A stretch of DNA of 15,429 nt from Chloroflexota bacterium (GCA_012798275.1 JAAZNO010000272.1:1-15429), one strand, 5' to 3'; counted from the first letter of the stretch, positions 1 to 8,366 are shown. Notes: generated from the letters alone by a model not told the origin. Translations and numbers: made by a program.

Positions 1-315
1 GCAACGCTCGCCTTCCAGCACCAGCAGCCCCGCCGGAGAGGACGCGGCGCGCGCCTCGACGTTCCAGGCGCTGCGCAGATACCGCCGCAATGCCCGCAGC
101 GGTTCCCGCGACTCCGCATTCACCTGCGCGCCGCCCATGCCAATGCGGAGCTTTCCCTGAGGACCTTTCACCCAGTAGCGCTCCTCGCGCAATTCAAAAT
201 AGAAGGCCTCGCCATCATAGGGCAACGCTGCCGCCGCAATCAAGCGCAACGTCCGCCCTTGCAACGCCGCATCCGGTTCATACCGCAACTGCGGGAAGAC
301 CTCGAAAAAGTCCAC
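1..315 (-). CDS. Nudix-like domain protein with degenerate Nudix box (partial, N-terminal part)
   Basis: This open frame runs off the left edge of the window; 105 codons are visible. I chose the GTG at 313-315, which has a G-rich GGCGGGGGAC stretch just upstream and starts 18 bases after the stop of the preceding gene, so it is probably the last visible member of the metG operon. The protein is soluble in appearance, with no signal peptide or membrane helix. Residues 58-86 (IGMGG, then REPLRALRRYLRSAWNV) follow the spacing of a Nudix box, in which one expects GE-P-AL-RE-EE-G. Where active Nudix hydrolases carry REUxEE, this protein has RYLRSA, so the metal-binding glutamates would be missing. 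The resemblance was judged by eye on a fragment. It could instead be an unrelated hypothetical protein. Function is unknown. Confidence 0.55.
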   Translation of the reverse strand, partial: MDFFEVFPQLRYEPDAALQGRTLRLIAAAALPYDGEAFYFELREERYWVKGPQGKLRIGMGGAQVNAESREPLRALRRYLRSAWNVEARAASSPAGLLVLEGERC

Positions 316-333
316 GGCGCCGTCCCCCGCCGC

Positions 334-3300
334 CTACAGGCCCAAATCCGCGAGCGTGAAGCCAACGACCGTCCCGGCATGGGGATCGGCGACGAAGAGC
401 TGTCCCTCCGCCGTCAGCGCCAGCCCCACGGGGAACTGCAAGCCCCGATTCATCCCCAGCGTGCCCAGGGCGACGCCCTGCGCGTCAAAGATGAGGACGC
501 GCCCGTGACTGCTGTCGCTCACAAAGATCCTGTCGGTGGCGTCAACGGCGACATAAGGCTTGTCTTCAGAATTCTCCACGCTCCAGACGGGCACGCTCCA
601 CTGAGACACCGGGACGCCCGTCCGCAACAGCACCTGCATCCGCAGATTCCAGGAATCGGCGAGGACGACTTCGCCCCTGCTGTTGAACGCCAGTCCTACC
701 GGCTCATGCAGCTCGCCGGGATCGCGCCCCTCGCCGCCGAACTCCCACAGGAAATGCCCGTCGCGCTCGAAAACCTGCACCCGCTTGTTGCCGGTATCGG
801 TCACATAAAGATAGCCATCCGGTCCCACCGCCAGAGCGCGCGGCCCATAGAACAACCCCTCGCCGTTGATGTCACCCCGGTTAAACTGCCCCAACGCGCC
901 CCAGCTGCTCAGGTACTCGCCGCGCGCGTTGAATTTCTGAATCCGGTGATTCCAGGTGTCGGCGACGTAGACGTTGCCTTCGGCATCCACCGCCACTCCC
1001 CACGGCTCGCGGAACTGCCCCGGGCCGGAGCCCTCGCCGCCCCAGGAGTTGAGCACGGCGCCCTGCTGGCTCACGTGCCAGATGCGCTGCCCCTGCGTGT
1101 CCGTCACATAGAGCGAACCATCCGGCGCCGCCGCGACATCGCGCGGGGTCGCCCCCGGCAGCGAAATCGTCGTCGCCGGCATGAGTGAGAGCTCCCGCCC
1201 GGCGTAAGGATCCGCCAGCGGCGTAGCCTGGGGCAGCGGCGTTGCGGCCCCCGTGCTCCCCAGGCGATAGCCCCAGATTTGCTCGGCCAGATCGCGGCGC
1301 ACGTAGAGCCGGAATTCATCGCGGTAAGGCCATTGCTGGAGGGTGATGGTGCGCCCTTTCACCTGCGCGTAGCGCCGATAGTCCCGCTTCCACACGATGT
1401 CCCATAGCGCCTGACGCAGCTCGGGATCCGTCAGAGCGTCCTTGATGCGCTGCCAGGTCAGGTCGCGGTAATCCTCAAGAGGCCACCAGAGGAATTTGTA
1501 GGAGAAGTACTGATAGTCATCCCCCAGGATGGCTTCGACCGCCGCCCACTGCGGCGACCCGGCAATCACCACCGGCGATTCGCGCAGTTGCACGGGATCG
1601 GGCGTCTGCCCGTAGTAATAGGCGTTGGGGAAATCATGCAGGTACCACGAGAAGATCGTGTATTCCCGTTCGCCGTAGGCCACTTTCACATCGCGAGGGG
1701 AGTCCGTCGTCCGCCAGGAGACGTCCTCAATCTGCTGCAGGGCGATTTTCACATCCGGGGCGCCGTGCGCATAGACGAGGAATTCCGTCGCCGAATCGTA
1801 GGTGACGTAATTGAACGTCGTCATCGTGCGCACGGTGAGCAGCGCGAGGAACGCGGCCAGGGTGAGGACCACCACCCGCAGCGCCGGGCGATTTCCCACG
1901 CGCTGCCACGCCCACACCACCGCCGCCAATGCCGCCGCGGCCCCCAGGAATCCTCCCACGGCCTGGAACAACGGATCCAGCTGCGCCAGCGATGGGCCGG
2001 CCGTCGCCATCCCCGCGCTCAAGGCGACGCGAGCGCGGCCGGCGGCGTTCACAAACACTGTCGCTCCCACCACCAGGAGCGGCAGCGCCACCGCCAACAC
2101 CCAACCCTGCTGTTTCCACCACGTCCGCCAATCCACGCCCTCGACCACCCGGCCCAGGAACCACGCCGCCAGGAAAATGCTCGGCAGGGCGAGGTGCACG
2201 GTGAGCCAGGGCATCTTCTCGCCCGCGTACGTGTAGGCGATCCAGGCCAGCACCGTCCAGCCCAGCGCGAAGAGCGGGAAAAAGCGCGTCACGAAGGGCG
2301 TCCCACTGTCCACCCAGGACTCCGCTGCCGCTGCGGCCGCTCCCGCAGGAGCCTCAGCCGTCCCGGCGTCCGGCGTTGACGCGGGCCGCCCCGCGAACAA
2401 CCGACGCAGCCCTCCCACCGCCAGGCTACCCGCACCCAGGAGAGAAAAGACCAGCGGCAAATACTCATAGAGTGGCATCAGCAGCAGGTAGTAATAGCCC
2501 GGCTGCGTGCCGCGCTGCACGCCCTGTTGCGCCATCCAATACGCCAGCGAGCCGACCAGCCCACTGAGCAAGCCCACGGGATTGGTGAAGATGGTGGTAT
2601 AAAGGACGGTGAAGATCGTCCCCGCGATGAGAGCGGCAGTGAGCCAGCGGCGTTGACCCCACCACCATCCCAACGCCGCGGCCAGGGCCAGCGTTCCCAC
2701 GATGAAGAATGCTGTGATCGCCAGCGATGTCCCGTCAATGCCAGAAAGGCTGCCGGTGGTGAGCGTGCTGTACAGGTTCATCATGTCCACGCCTGCCAGC
2801 TGGATGAGGAAGGCCGAACCGAGCGGCAGCGTCAGCGTCCCCACGAGCATGAGCACATCGAAGAGCCGCATCCGCCGCAGGGTCGCCTCGCCCACGCCGA
2901 AATACGCCACCACCACGGCCACGATCCCCAGCACCAGCGCGAGATAGAGGCCCACATTGCCCCACCAGGGAACGATCGTCTTCGCCACCCGCGTGTTGGC
3001 GTCGAGCGCCTGCTCCACCACCTCCCCTTGCGTCAGCGCCAGGCCGTAAACGCCCACGCACACCAGCAACGCCACAACAAGCGCCAGGAAAGGGCCCAAC
3101 AGGTTGGGGCGCGCCCACCGCGTCCGCAGCACATTCAAGATGAAGGGGATGACCAACAAGATAAAATAGATGAGGGTATAGATGTAACAGGTTTCTTTGG
3201 TCGTGTAGAGCAGGGCGAAAAAGGCACCTATCGCGTAGAGCCAGCGACTTCGCCCTTCCTCCAGATATTTGAAGATGGCCCACAGCAACAGCACCGCCAT

Positions 3301-3714
3301 GAGCATGTTGGGGGTGTCGTGCCGGATGTAGCGGTTGTAATAGCTGATCGCGGGCGAGATCAACACCATCAGCGAGGCGATCAGCGCCCCGCCCCGGCCC
3401 AGCCAGCGGCGGAACAGGAAGGGACTCAGCACCAGCAGGACGCCCAACGTCGCTGGAAAAATCCGCGCCACGAAGTCATTCACGCCAAAGAGAAAGTAAT
3501 TCAGGGCCGTCATGTGAAACAGAAGCGGCCCGTGCATCATGGGGTTGTGCCGATACCCCGATCCCGAATAGAGATACCACGAGAACTTCGTGTGCAGCGC
3601 CTCGTCATGGCTCATCACCCGGTCGCCCAGGATGTAAAAGCGGCTGAACACCGCCAGAAGCAGGATCACCCCCAGCGCCACACGTTCCCAACGGCTCAAA
3701 GTACGCGCCTGCAT
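334..3714 (-). CDS. TIGR03663/Agl23-like polytopic glycosyltransferase-type membrane protein with C-terminal NHL propeller
   Basis: The protein has 1126 residues. Residues 1 to about 640 are a series of hydrophobic helices, interrupted by an Ala/Pro-rich linker near residue 450. The first outer loop carries DRVMSHDEALH (residues 31-41), the acidic loop motif of GT-C type transferases that use polyprenyl-phosphate sugars. YIRHDTPNM and YAGEKMPWL are further stretches I recall from the TIGR03663 family (also named flippase activity-associated protein Agl23). A soluble segment of about 200 residues follows. Residues about 854-1126 form six NHL-type repeats (for example FREPWGVAVDAEGNVYVADT, GYLYVTDTGNKRVQVF), predicting a six-bladed propeller, probably outside the membrane. 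The likely role is glycan or lipid-linked sugar handling in the envelope; the substrate is not known. The start has GGAGG at 3723-3727, 8 bases upstream. It lies 49 bases after metG and is probably co-transcribed with it. Confidence 0.85.
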   Translation of the reverse strand: MQARTLSRWERVALGVILLLAVFSRFYILGDRVMSHDEALHTKFSWYLYSGSGYRHNPMMHGPLLFHMTALNYFLFGVNDFVARIFPATLGVLLVLSPFLFRRWLGRGGALIASLMVLISPAISYYNRYIRHDTPNMLMAVLLLWAIFKYLEEGRSRWLYAIGAFFALLYTTKETCYIYTLIYFILLVIPFILNVLRTRWARPNLLGPFLALVVALLVCVGVYGLALTQGEVVEQALDANTRVAKTIVPWWGNVGLYLALVLGIVAVVVAYFGVGEATLRRMRLFDVLMLVGTLTLPLGSAFLIQLAGVDMMNLYSTLTTGSLSGIDGTSLAITAFFIVGTLALAAALGWWWGQRRWLTAALIAGTIFTVLYTTIFTNPVGLLSGLVGSLAYWMAQQGVQRGTQPGYYYLLLMPLYEYLPLVFSLLGAGSLAVGGLRRLFAGRPASTPDAGTAEAPAGAAAAAAESWVDSGTPFVTRFFPLFALGWTVLAWIAYTYAGEKMPWLTVHLALPSIFLAAWFLGRVVEGVDWRTWWKQQGWVLAVALPLLVVGATVFVNAAGRARVALSAGMATAGPSLAQLDPLFQAVGGFLGAAAALAAVVWAWQRVGNRPALRVVVLTLAAFLALLTVRTMTTFNYVTYDSATEFLVYAHGAPDVKIALQQIEDVSWRTTDSPRDVKVAYGEREYTIFSWYLHDFPNAYYYGQTPDPVQLRESPVVIAGSPQWAAVEAILGDDYQYFSYKFLWWPLEDYRDLTWQRIKDALTDPELRQALWDIVWKRDYRRYAQVKGRTITLQQWPYRDEFRLYVRRDLAEQIWGYRLGSTGAATPLPQATPLADPYAGRELSLMPATTISLPGATPRDVAAAPDGSLYVTDTQGQRIWHVSQQGAVLNSWGGEGSGPGQFREPWGVAVDAEGNVYVADTWNHRIQKFNARGEYLSSWGALGQFNRGDINGEGLFYGPRALAVGPDGYLYVTDTGNKRVQVFERDGHFLWEFGGEGRDPGELHEPVGLAFNSRGEVVLADSWNLRMQVLLRTGVPVSQWSVPVWSVENSEDKPYVAVDATDRIFVSDSSHGRVLIFDAQGVALGTLGMNRGLQFPVGLALTAEGQLFVADPHAGTVVGFTLADLGL

Positions 3715-3763
3715 ACACGTCGCCTCCGAAGATGAGATGTCGCCTTGCGCTCACCGGCGCAGC

Positions 3764-5509
3764 TCAGCCTTCCTCCGTCACCGCTTCCAGCTTCTTGAAC
3801 AACGGCGCAGGTTTTTCCAGCACCCGCCCCGCCGGCAGCTCGGTGAAGGCCCATCGCCCCGCGGCGCCCGTCGCATCATAGCGCAAGACCGCGTGCGGAC
3901 GGATGGCGTCGGGAATTTCCTCGAGGTACTGCATCCCGAAGAGCACATCCTGATAGCCCAGCATGGCGTGCAGTCGCTGCGCGGAGAAAGGCAGGAACGG
4001 CGCGAGCAAAATCTTCAGCCCGTTGATCGCCTGCAACGCCACGTAGAGGCTCGTGCCCGTCGCCTGGCGATCCGTCTTGATCTGCGTCCACGGGGATTTC
4101 ACCTCCAGGTAGCGGTTCGCCTCACGCGCGAGGTTCAGCGCCTCCGTCAGCGCCGCGCGGAACTGCGCCGCCGCCAGCCGCGCCCCCACCTTCTCGAAAG
4201 CCTCCCGCGCCTGTTCCAACAGCGCCTCATCCACCGCGTCGAAGGCGCCGGGCTCCGGTACGACGCCGAAATGCTTCACCGTGAACGACAGCACCCGATT
4301 CACCAGATTGCCCCAGATCGCCACCAGCTCGCTGTTGTTGCGCTGCACGAGATCGGCCAGGGAGTAATCCGAGTCGCTGGTCTCCGGCATCACCGCGCTG
4401 AGGTAATAGCGCACGGCGTCGGCGTCATAAAGCTCCAACAGATCGAGGATCGCGTCTGCCGACTCGCGGCCGCTCTTGGCCGCCTTGGCCCCATGGATGT
4501 TCATGAACTCGTTGGCGGGCACGTCGTAGGGCAGATTGAGTTGCCCCGTCTCCGCATAGAGCCGCTGAACGCCAAGGAGCTCTGCAGGCCAGATGATCGT
4601 GTGGAAGGGGATGTTGTCCTTGCCGATGAAGTAATACGTCAGCGCCTCGGGGTCGTACCACCAGGCCTTCCACGCCTCGGGAGCGCCCTGCAGCGCTGCC
4701 CATTCGATGCTGGCGGAAAGATACCCGATCACCGCCTCGAACCAGACGTAGAGGCGCTTCCCCTCATAGCCGGGGAGCGGGACGGGGATGCCCCACTCCA
4801 GGTCGCGGGTGATGGGGCGCGACTTCAGCCCGCCCCTCACGTAATTCTGCGAGTAGCGGATGACGTTCGGGCGCCAGTGCGCCTTCGAGCCGTCCTCGAG
4901 GTAACGCAGCACGGCAGGTTCCAGCTGCGCTAGATCGAGGAAGAAGTGCTCCGTCTCCCGAATGACCGGGATCGAGCCGTCAATCTTGCAGCGCGGGTTG
5001 CCCAGCTCCAGCGCATCCAGGAGCCGTCCGCAGTTGTCGCATTGGTCGCCGCGCGCGTCGGGATAGCCGCAGTGTGGACAGGTGCCCTCCACATAACGAT
5101 CGGGCAGGAAGCGTTGGAGCGTCTCGGAAAAGAACTGCTGCTGCTTCTCAAGGTGCAGGCAGCCCTGCTCCAGCAACCGGAGGAACATGTCCTGCGAAAC
5201 CCGATGATGGTTGAGAGTATCCGTGTGCGTGAAGAGGTCATACGAAATGCCGATGGCCTTTTGGGTCGCCAGGAAGCGCGCGTGATAGCGCTCGAAGATC
5301 TCGCGCGGCGTCACGCCCTCCCTGTCGGCTTTGACCGTGATCGGCGTGCCGTGAGAATCCGACCCCGAGACCATCAACACGTCGTTGCCGACCAGCCGGT
5401 GATAACGCGCAAAAATATCCGCGGGCAAATAGGCGCCGGCGAGATGCCCTACATGCAAGTCGCCGTTCGCGTACGGCCACGCTACTGCGACCAGGATTTT
5501 CTTGGCCAT
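3764..5509 (-). CDS. metG: Methionyl-tRNA synthetase (type 1, four-cysteine zinc knuckle, no C-terminal tRNA-binding domain)
   Basis: This 581-residue class I synthetase charges tRNA-Met with methionine in the cytoplasm. The N-terminus reads VAVAWPYANGDLHVGH, with the HIGH-type signature at residues 19-22. The zinc knuckle is intact: CPHC (C144, C147) and CDNC (C157, C160). YVWFEAVIGYLSAS, GKDNIPFHTIIWPAE and DADAVRYYLSA match the catalytic and anticodon-side family blocks. The second signature is altered: residues 342-346 read KAAKS instead of KMSKS or KFSKS, keeping both lysines and the last serine. The protein stops after the anticodon-binding helices, so the optional EMAPII-like tRNA-binding domain is absent. 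The start is fixed by the conserved N-terminus and by AAGGAG at 5518-5523, 8 bases upstream. That ribosome binding site lies inside a repeat shared with the response regulator gene at 14197. Confidence 0.96.
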   Translation of the reverse strand: MAKKILVAVAWPYANGDLHVGHLAGAYLPADIFARYHRLVGNDVLMVSGSDSHGTPITVKADREGVTPREIFERYHARFLATQKAIGISYDLFTHTDTLNHHRVSQDMFLRLLEQGCLHLEKQQQFFSETLQRFLPDRYVEGTCPHCGYPDARGDQCDNCGRLLDALELGNPRCKIDGSIPVIRETEHFFLDLAQLEPAVLRYLEDGSKAHWRPNVIRYSQNYVRGGLKSRPITRDLEWGIPVPLPGYEGKRLYVWFEAVIGYLSASIEWAALQGAPEAWKAWWYDPEALTYYFIGKDNIPFHTIIWPAELLGVQRLYAETGQLNLPYDVPANEFMNIHGAKAAKSGRESADAILDLLELYDADAVRYYLSAVMPETSDSDYSLADLVQRNNSELVAIWGNLVNRVLSFTVKHFGVVPEPGAFDAVDEALLEQAREAFEKVGARLAAAQFRAALTEALNLAREANRYLEVKSPWTQIKTDRQATGTSLYVALQAINGLKILLAPFLPFSAQRLHAMLGYQDVLFGMQYLEEIPDAIRPHAVLRYDATGAAGRWAFTELPAGRVLEKPAPLFKKLEAVTEEG

Positions 5510-5780
5510 GCTTCAAACTCCTTGGAAAATGGCCCCGCATGAACACGAATTTCACGAATAAGATGAGAAATTCCTGGCCCCCGGGGCTGCTATGTCCTCA
5601 AACAACGCGCTTCAGCGCGGTGGGCTCGTGTCGAACCGGTGAGCCGTCGCCGTCGCTGCTACCCATGTCCATGTCCGCACGTCCGTCATTGCCCGTGATC
5701 ATCCCCCCGATGTACCCGCCAGACGGAGCAGAACCGCTCCCTCATTCCCTGCGTAGTATAATCGAAACTTCGTAATAGAA
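5510..5780 (-). promoter_or_regulatory. metG leader region with REP-like hairpin and 44-bp repeat
   Basis: These 271 bases precede metG and contain no credible gene on either strand. Reading the minus strand, a possible -10 TATACT sits at 5756-5761 with no good -35, then GC-rich sequence, a hairpin CGCGC-TGAA-GCGCG near 5615-5628, and finally the 44-bp repeat that delivers the metG ribosome binding site. I looked for a T-box (GGTGGNACCGCG core) and a SAM-I riboswitch core and found neither. The promoter call is weak. Confidence 0.4.
5519..5562 (-). repeat. 44-bp dispersed repeat, copy upstream of metG
   Basis: Read on the minus strand, this stretch contains TTATTCGTGAAATTCGTG, followed by GGGGCCATTTTCCAAGGA. 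It matches 14147-14190 on the plus strand at 43 of 44 positions by direct reading; the single difference is a G here versus a T there. Its last bases AAGGA form most of the metG Shine-Dalgarno sequence. The core ATTCGTGAAATTCGTG is itself a short internal near-repeat (ATTCGTG twice). Confidence 0.9.
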
Positions 5781-5805
5781 AACCCGCCAGCGAGGCTGGC
5801 GGGTT
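5781..5805 (-). terminator. Rho-independent terminator of the DUF177-rpoD operon
   Basis: An 11-bp perfect stem (AACCCGCCAGC pairing with GCTGGCGGGTT) closes a 3-base loop. On the minus strand the stem runs into TTTTC, so it should terminate transcripts arriving from rpoD, whose stop codon is about 130 bases upstream. On the plus strand the tail is TTAGAATT, which is weaker, and no plus-strand gene enters it. Confidence 0.8.
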
Positions 5806-5935
5806 AGAATTCTGTTCCGGCATGGCTTCCGGGCCTGCCATCCCAGGCCCGTGTCAGCGGGGCACTCAGGCCCCGCGCTTCAGCGCCGCCCGTATCCAGA
5901 GGGAAAGCGCTCCCTACCCCGCGCGCCTTGCAAGT
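5806..5935 (-). other. Structured rpoD 3' untranslated region
   Basis: Between the rpoD stop and its terminator lie three further perfect hairpins: AGGGA/TCCCT at 5900-5915, GCGGGGC/GCCCCGC at 5857-5876 and CGGGCCTG/CAGGCCCG at 5830-5851, each with a 6-base loop. No open frame of note is present. The purpose is unknown; RNA stabilisation or a processed 3' small RNA are possibilities. Confidence 0.6.
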
Positions 5936-7114
5936 CTAATGCAGATAATCCCGCAGGTCGCGGCTGCGGCTGGGATGGCGTAAGCGCCGCAGAGCCTGCC
6001 CCTCAATCTGCCGAATGCGCTCGCGGGTGAGGCCAAATTTCTTGCCCACCTCTTCCAATGTGTAGCTCTGCCCGTTTTGCAACCCAAAGCGCATCCGCAA
6101 AATCCGCACCTCACGGGGATTGAGCGTCGCCAACGCTTCTTCGAGGTGATCCCGCAACATCTCCTGATACATCACATCCGCAGGCGTGGGCGTGTACTCA
6201 TCCTCGATAAAGTTGCTCAGTTCGCTGTCCTCGTCCTCGCCGACGGGGCGTTCGAGGCTGAGGGGCTGCCAGGAAACCCGCATCATCCACTGGACTTTGC
6301 GCGCCTCGAGGCCCATTTCCTCGCCCAGCTCTTCGGCAGTAGGACGCACACCGCGCTCCTGCTCGATTTCTTGCGCGCGGCGGTACAGGCGGCGAATGCG
6401 ATCGCTCATGTGCACCGGCACGCGGATCGTCCGCCCCTGATCGGCAATGGCGCGGGTGATCGTCTGCCGGATCCACCACGTGGCGTAGGTGCTGAAGCGA
6501 TACCCCCGCTGATACTCAAATTTCTCCACGGCCTTCATCAAGCCCAGATTGCCCTCCTGAATCAAGTCCAGAAAGGGCACACCGCGTCCAATGTATTTTT
6601 TGGCGATGCTCACGACCAGGCGGGTGTTGGCCCGAATCAAGTGATCCCGCGCCTCGCGTCCAACCTCGATGTCGGTTTCCAGGCGCAGGCGCTCCTCGCT
6701 ATCGTGTCCGTTATCGCGCAATAACCGTTCGGCCGCCCGCCCTTGCTCGATTTTCTGCGCCAGGTCGACTTCTTCTTCGTTGCTGAGAAGGGGAACGCGG
6801 GCCATTTCCCGCAAGTACAGGGCCACCGTATCATCTACCCCAATGCCATCCAGGGCATACTCATCGTCTTCCCAATTCTCGTCACTCGCATCTTCTTCTT
6901 CGAGGAGCGGCTTGGCGGCCGCGGCGAGGACTTCTTCGTCTTCAGGCTCGTCTAACTCCAGCTCAATGCCCGCTTTACGCAATTCTCCCAGCACCGACTC
7001 CAGGGCCTCCTCGTCATCCACAACCTCTTCTTCGAGTACCTCCACCACGTCCTCGATGGTGACGAATCCCTGAGTTTCGGCCTTTTCCAGGAGCATTTCC
7101 AGTACCACACTCAT
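5936..7114 (-). CDS. rpoD: Primary (group 1) RNA polymerase sigma factor RpoD/SigA
   Basis: The 392-residue protein is the promoter-recognition subunit of RNA polymerase. Residues 1-75 are an acidic region 1.1-like segment ([14 protein letters not shown]). Region 1.2 is near 95-125 ([18 protein letters not shown]). Regions 2.1-2.4 lie at about 163-235 ([37 protein letters not shown]), with the -10 recognition and melting residues conserved. Region 3 follows ([14 protein letters not shown]). Region 4.2 is at about 350-380 ([20 protein letters not shown]) and the typical tail RDLRDYLH ends the protein. It lacks the long non-conserved insert between 1.2 and 2.1 of proteobacterial RpoD. The start is supported by an acidic 1.1 region directly after it and by GAGGGA 6 bases upstream. 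It follows DUF177 by 54 bases and is probably co-transcribed with it. Confidence 0.97.
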   Translation of the reverse strand: MSVVLEMLLEKAETQGFVTIEDVVEVLEEEVVDDEEALESVLGELRKAGIELELDEPEDEEVLAAAAKPLLEEEDASDENWEDDEYALDGIGVDDTVALYLREMARVPLLSNEEEVDLAQKIEQGRAAERLLRDNGHDSEERLRLETDIEVGREARDHLIRANTRLVVSIAKKYIGRGVPFLDLIQEGNLGLMKAVEKFEYQRGYRFSTYATWWIRQTITRAIADQGRTIRVPVHMSDRIRRLYRRAQEIEQERGVRPTAEELGEEMGLEARKVQWMMRVSWQPLSLERPVGEDEDSELSNFIEDEYTPTPADVMYQEMLRDHLEEALATLNPREVRILRMRFGLQNGQSYTLEEVGKKFGLTRERIRQIEGQALRRLRHPSRSRDLRDYLH

Positions 7115-7168
7115 AGATTCTCCCTCACTAAGTATCCGGCACCTGAAAGACGGCAGAGCGCGGCCCGC

Positions 7169-7669
7169 TCACTCGCCGTCAAGCAGCGTTTGGAGGATGC
7201 CCCACCGCGGGTCAACCGGCCCTTCCCCGCTGCACGTACACTCACCACGATTGAGATTGCCCCCACACTGCGGGCATAGGCCCGCGCACGTCGGGGAGCA
7301 GAGCGGGCTGGAAGGCAACGCCAGCCACAAATACTCGCGAAGTAAAGGCGCCAGGTCCGCCCATCCATCCTCGGTGACCCGCACCGGGCGCTCTGGAGAA
7401 AGCGGCGCGCCGGGCAGACCCATCAGTCCTTCCAGTTCTACAACGACGGGGGCGAAAAAAGGTTCCAAACAGCGGGTACATTCGGTTTCCACCGCAGCTT
7501 TGAGGGTGCCCTCTACCAAAATACCGTTGGCCACACGGGTAAATTGCAAGACACCTTTGAGGTAAGCGACCGAGAGATCCTCAAGTGAAAATTGCCCCAA
7601 ATTGAGGCCCACGCTTTCTCGCTGTCCGACCTGCGCGTTTGTCAGAGAAGAAAGACGTATTCTTACCAT
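7169..7669 (-). CDS. DUF177/YceD family protein (rRNA accumulation protein-like)
   Basis: This 166-residue protein matches the DUF177 (YceD) family, whose bacterial members affect 23S rRNA accumulation. Visible blocks are the central ETECTRCLEPF (C64, C67), and the C-terminal PLCSPTCAGLCPQCGGNLN followed by CTC, giving eight cysteines likely to bind zinc, with the family's GLCPxCGxNLN signature. The start ATG has CCCTCC on the plus strand (GGAGGG on the minus strand) at 7677-7682, 7 bases away, and lies just below a near-consensus promoter. In many bacteria this gene is followed by rpmF, encoding ribosomal protein L32. Here it is followed by rpoD, and no rpmF is in the window. Confidence 0.85.
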   Translation of the reverse strand: MVRIRLSSLTNAQVGQRESVGLNLGQFSLEDLSVAYLKGVLQFTRVANGILVEGTLKAAVETECTRCLEPFFAPVVVELEGLMGLPGAPLSPERPVRVTEDGWADLAPLLREYLWLALPSSPLCSPTCAGLCPQCGGNLNRGECTCSGEGPVDPRWGILQTLLDGE

Positions 7670-7701
7670 AATGGAACCCTCCGGCGGCCCATAACAGCAT
7701 A

Positions 7702-7730
7702 ATTATAACACAATTAAAAGTTTACGTCAA
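7702..7730 (-). promoter_or_regulatory. Housekeeping-type promoter for DUF177-rpoD
   Basis: On the minus strand the -35 box is TTGACG (7725-7730) and the -10 box is TATAAT (7702-7707), separated by exactly 17 bases of AT-rich sequence in an otherwise GC-rich region. Transcription should start near 7695, about 25 bases upstream of the DUF177 start. The -35 begins about a dozen bases after the phosphoesterase stop codon. Confidence 0.88.
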
Positions 7731-7741
7731 GGATTTTAACT

Positions 7742-8335
7742 TTATTCCTTCGGCTCAAACAGCCGCACCCGCGTCACTGTTGGCGGCACGGCAGGTTCGA
7801 GGTCGAGCAGCACGATCGAGGGGATATACGGCGCGCCCAGATAGGCGGTGCGCAGGGCCGCCCCAGGGTTGAGGACCAACGTCTGCCCCCACCATCTGCA
7901 GTAAAAGCGATGGGTGTGTCCGAAAACAATCACATCGGCGGCAGGATGGCGCCGCAACAGGCAGCGGGCGATGGCAGCGTCATACTGTGGGAATTCCCAA
8001 CGCCCGCCCAGCTGGCGCACCAACGACCACCCCTTCCACAACAGCGCCGTAGGGCCGATGTCGTAGCCGTGCTCCACGGCAAGGCGATGGCCGGCGAGCT
8101 CCACCTCTATCACCCGGGGCAACGAGGCGCCAGCTGCCGAGCGTTCCAGGATGTGATAGTTGCCGCGCACGGCCAGCACCGGCGCGAGCGCTTCCAGCGG
8201 GGCGAGCGCCCATGGCTCATCCACATCACCGGCGTGGAGGATCACCTCCACGCCGCGCAGGCTCGATACCACCCCCGCCGGAATTTCCGCCATCCGGTAG
8301 GGCACATGGGTGTCTGCAAGCAGTCCAATACGCAT
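7742..8335 (-). CDS. Metallophosphoesterase, YfcE/MJ0936-like calcineurin superfamily
   Basis: The 197-residue protein has the dimetal phosphoesterase motifs in order: DTH (D8, H10), AGD (D37), GN (N59), H89 in EHGYD, and GHTH (H140, H142), followed by NPGA. Members of this small family hydrolyse phosphodiesters in vitro; the natural substrate here cannot be told. The residue after GN is unusual: GNYH replaces the common GN-D/HD form, with histidine at position 61. The ATG is fixed by the motif beginning at residue 2. There is no ordinary ribosome binding site: the acpP terminator ends four bases before the ATG, and an AGGAGG occurs on the far side of that hairpin. No rich context hints at function. 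Confidence 0.85.
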   Translation of the reverse strand: MRIGLLADTHVPYRMAEIPAGVVSSLRGVEVILHAGDVDEPWALAPLEALAPVLAVRGNYHILERSAAGASLPRVIEVELAGHRLAVEHGYDIGPTALLWKGWSLVRQLGGRWEFPQYDAAIARCLLRRHPAADVIVFGHTHRFYCRWWGQTLVLNPGAALRTAYLGAPYIPSIVLLDLEPAVPPTVTRVRLFEPKE

Positions 8336-8338
8336 AAC

Positions 8339-8366
8339 AAAAGGCCACCGGTGGGCCGGTGGCCTC
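8339..8366 (-). terminator. Rho-independent terminator of acpP
   Basis: Minus-strand stem AGGCCACCGG with loop CCCA and CCGGTGGCCT (8343-8366) is a perfect 10-bp hairpin followed by five T residues in total (8339-8343). It begins about 20 bases after the acpP stop codon and ends four bases before the phosphoesterase ATG. Confidence 0.88.

Noticed and set aside
5600..5760. Possible tRNA, T-box or SAM riboswitch in the metG leader (TTCGAC followed by GAGCCCACC)
   Set aside because: The TTCGAC is not flanked by a five-pair T-arm stem, no acceptor or anticodon stem could be paired, and neither the T-box core GGTGGNACCGCG nor the SAM-I core is present.
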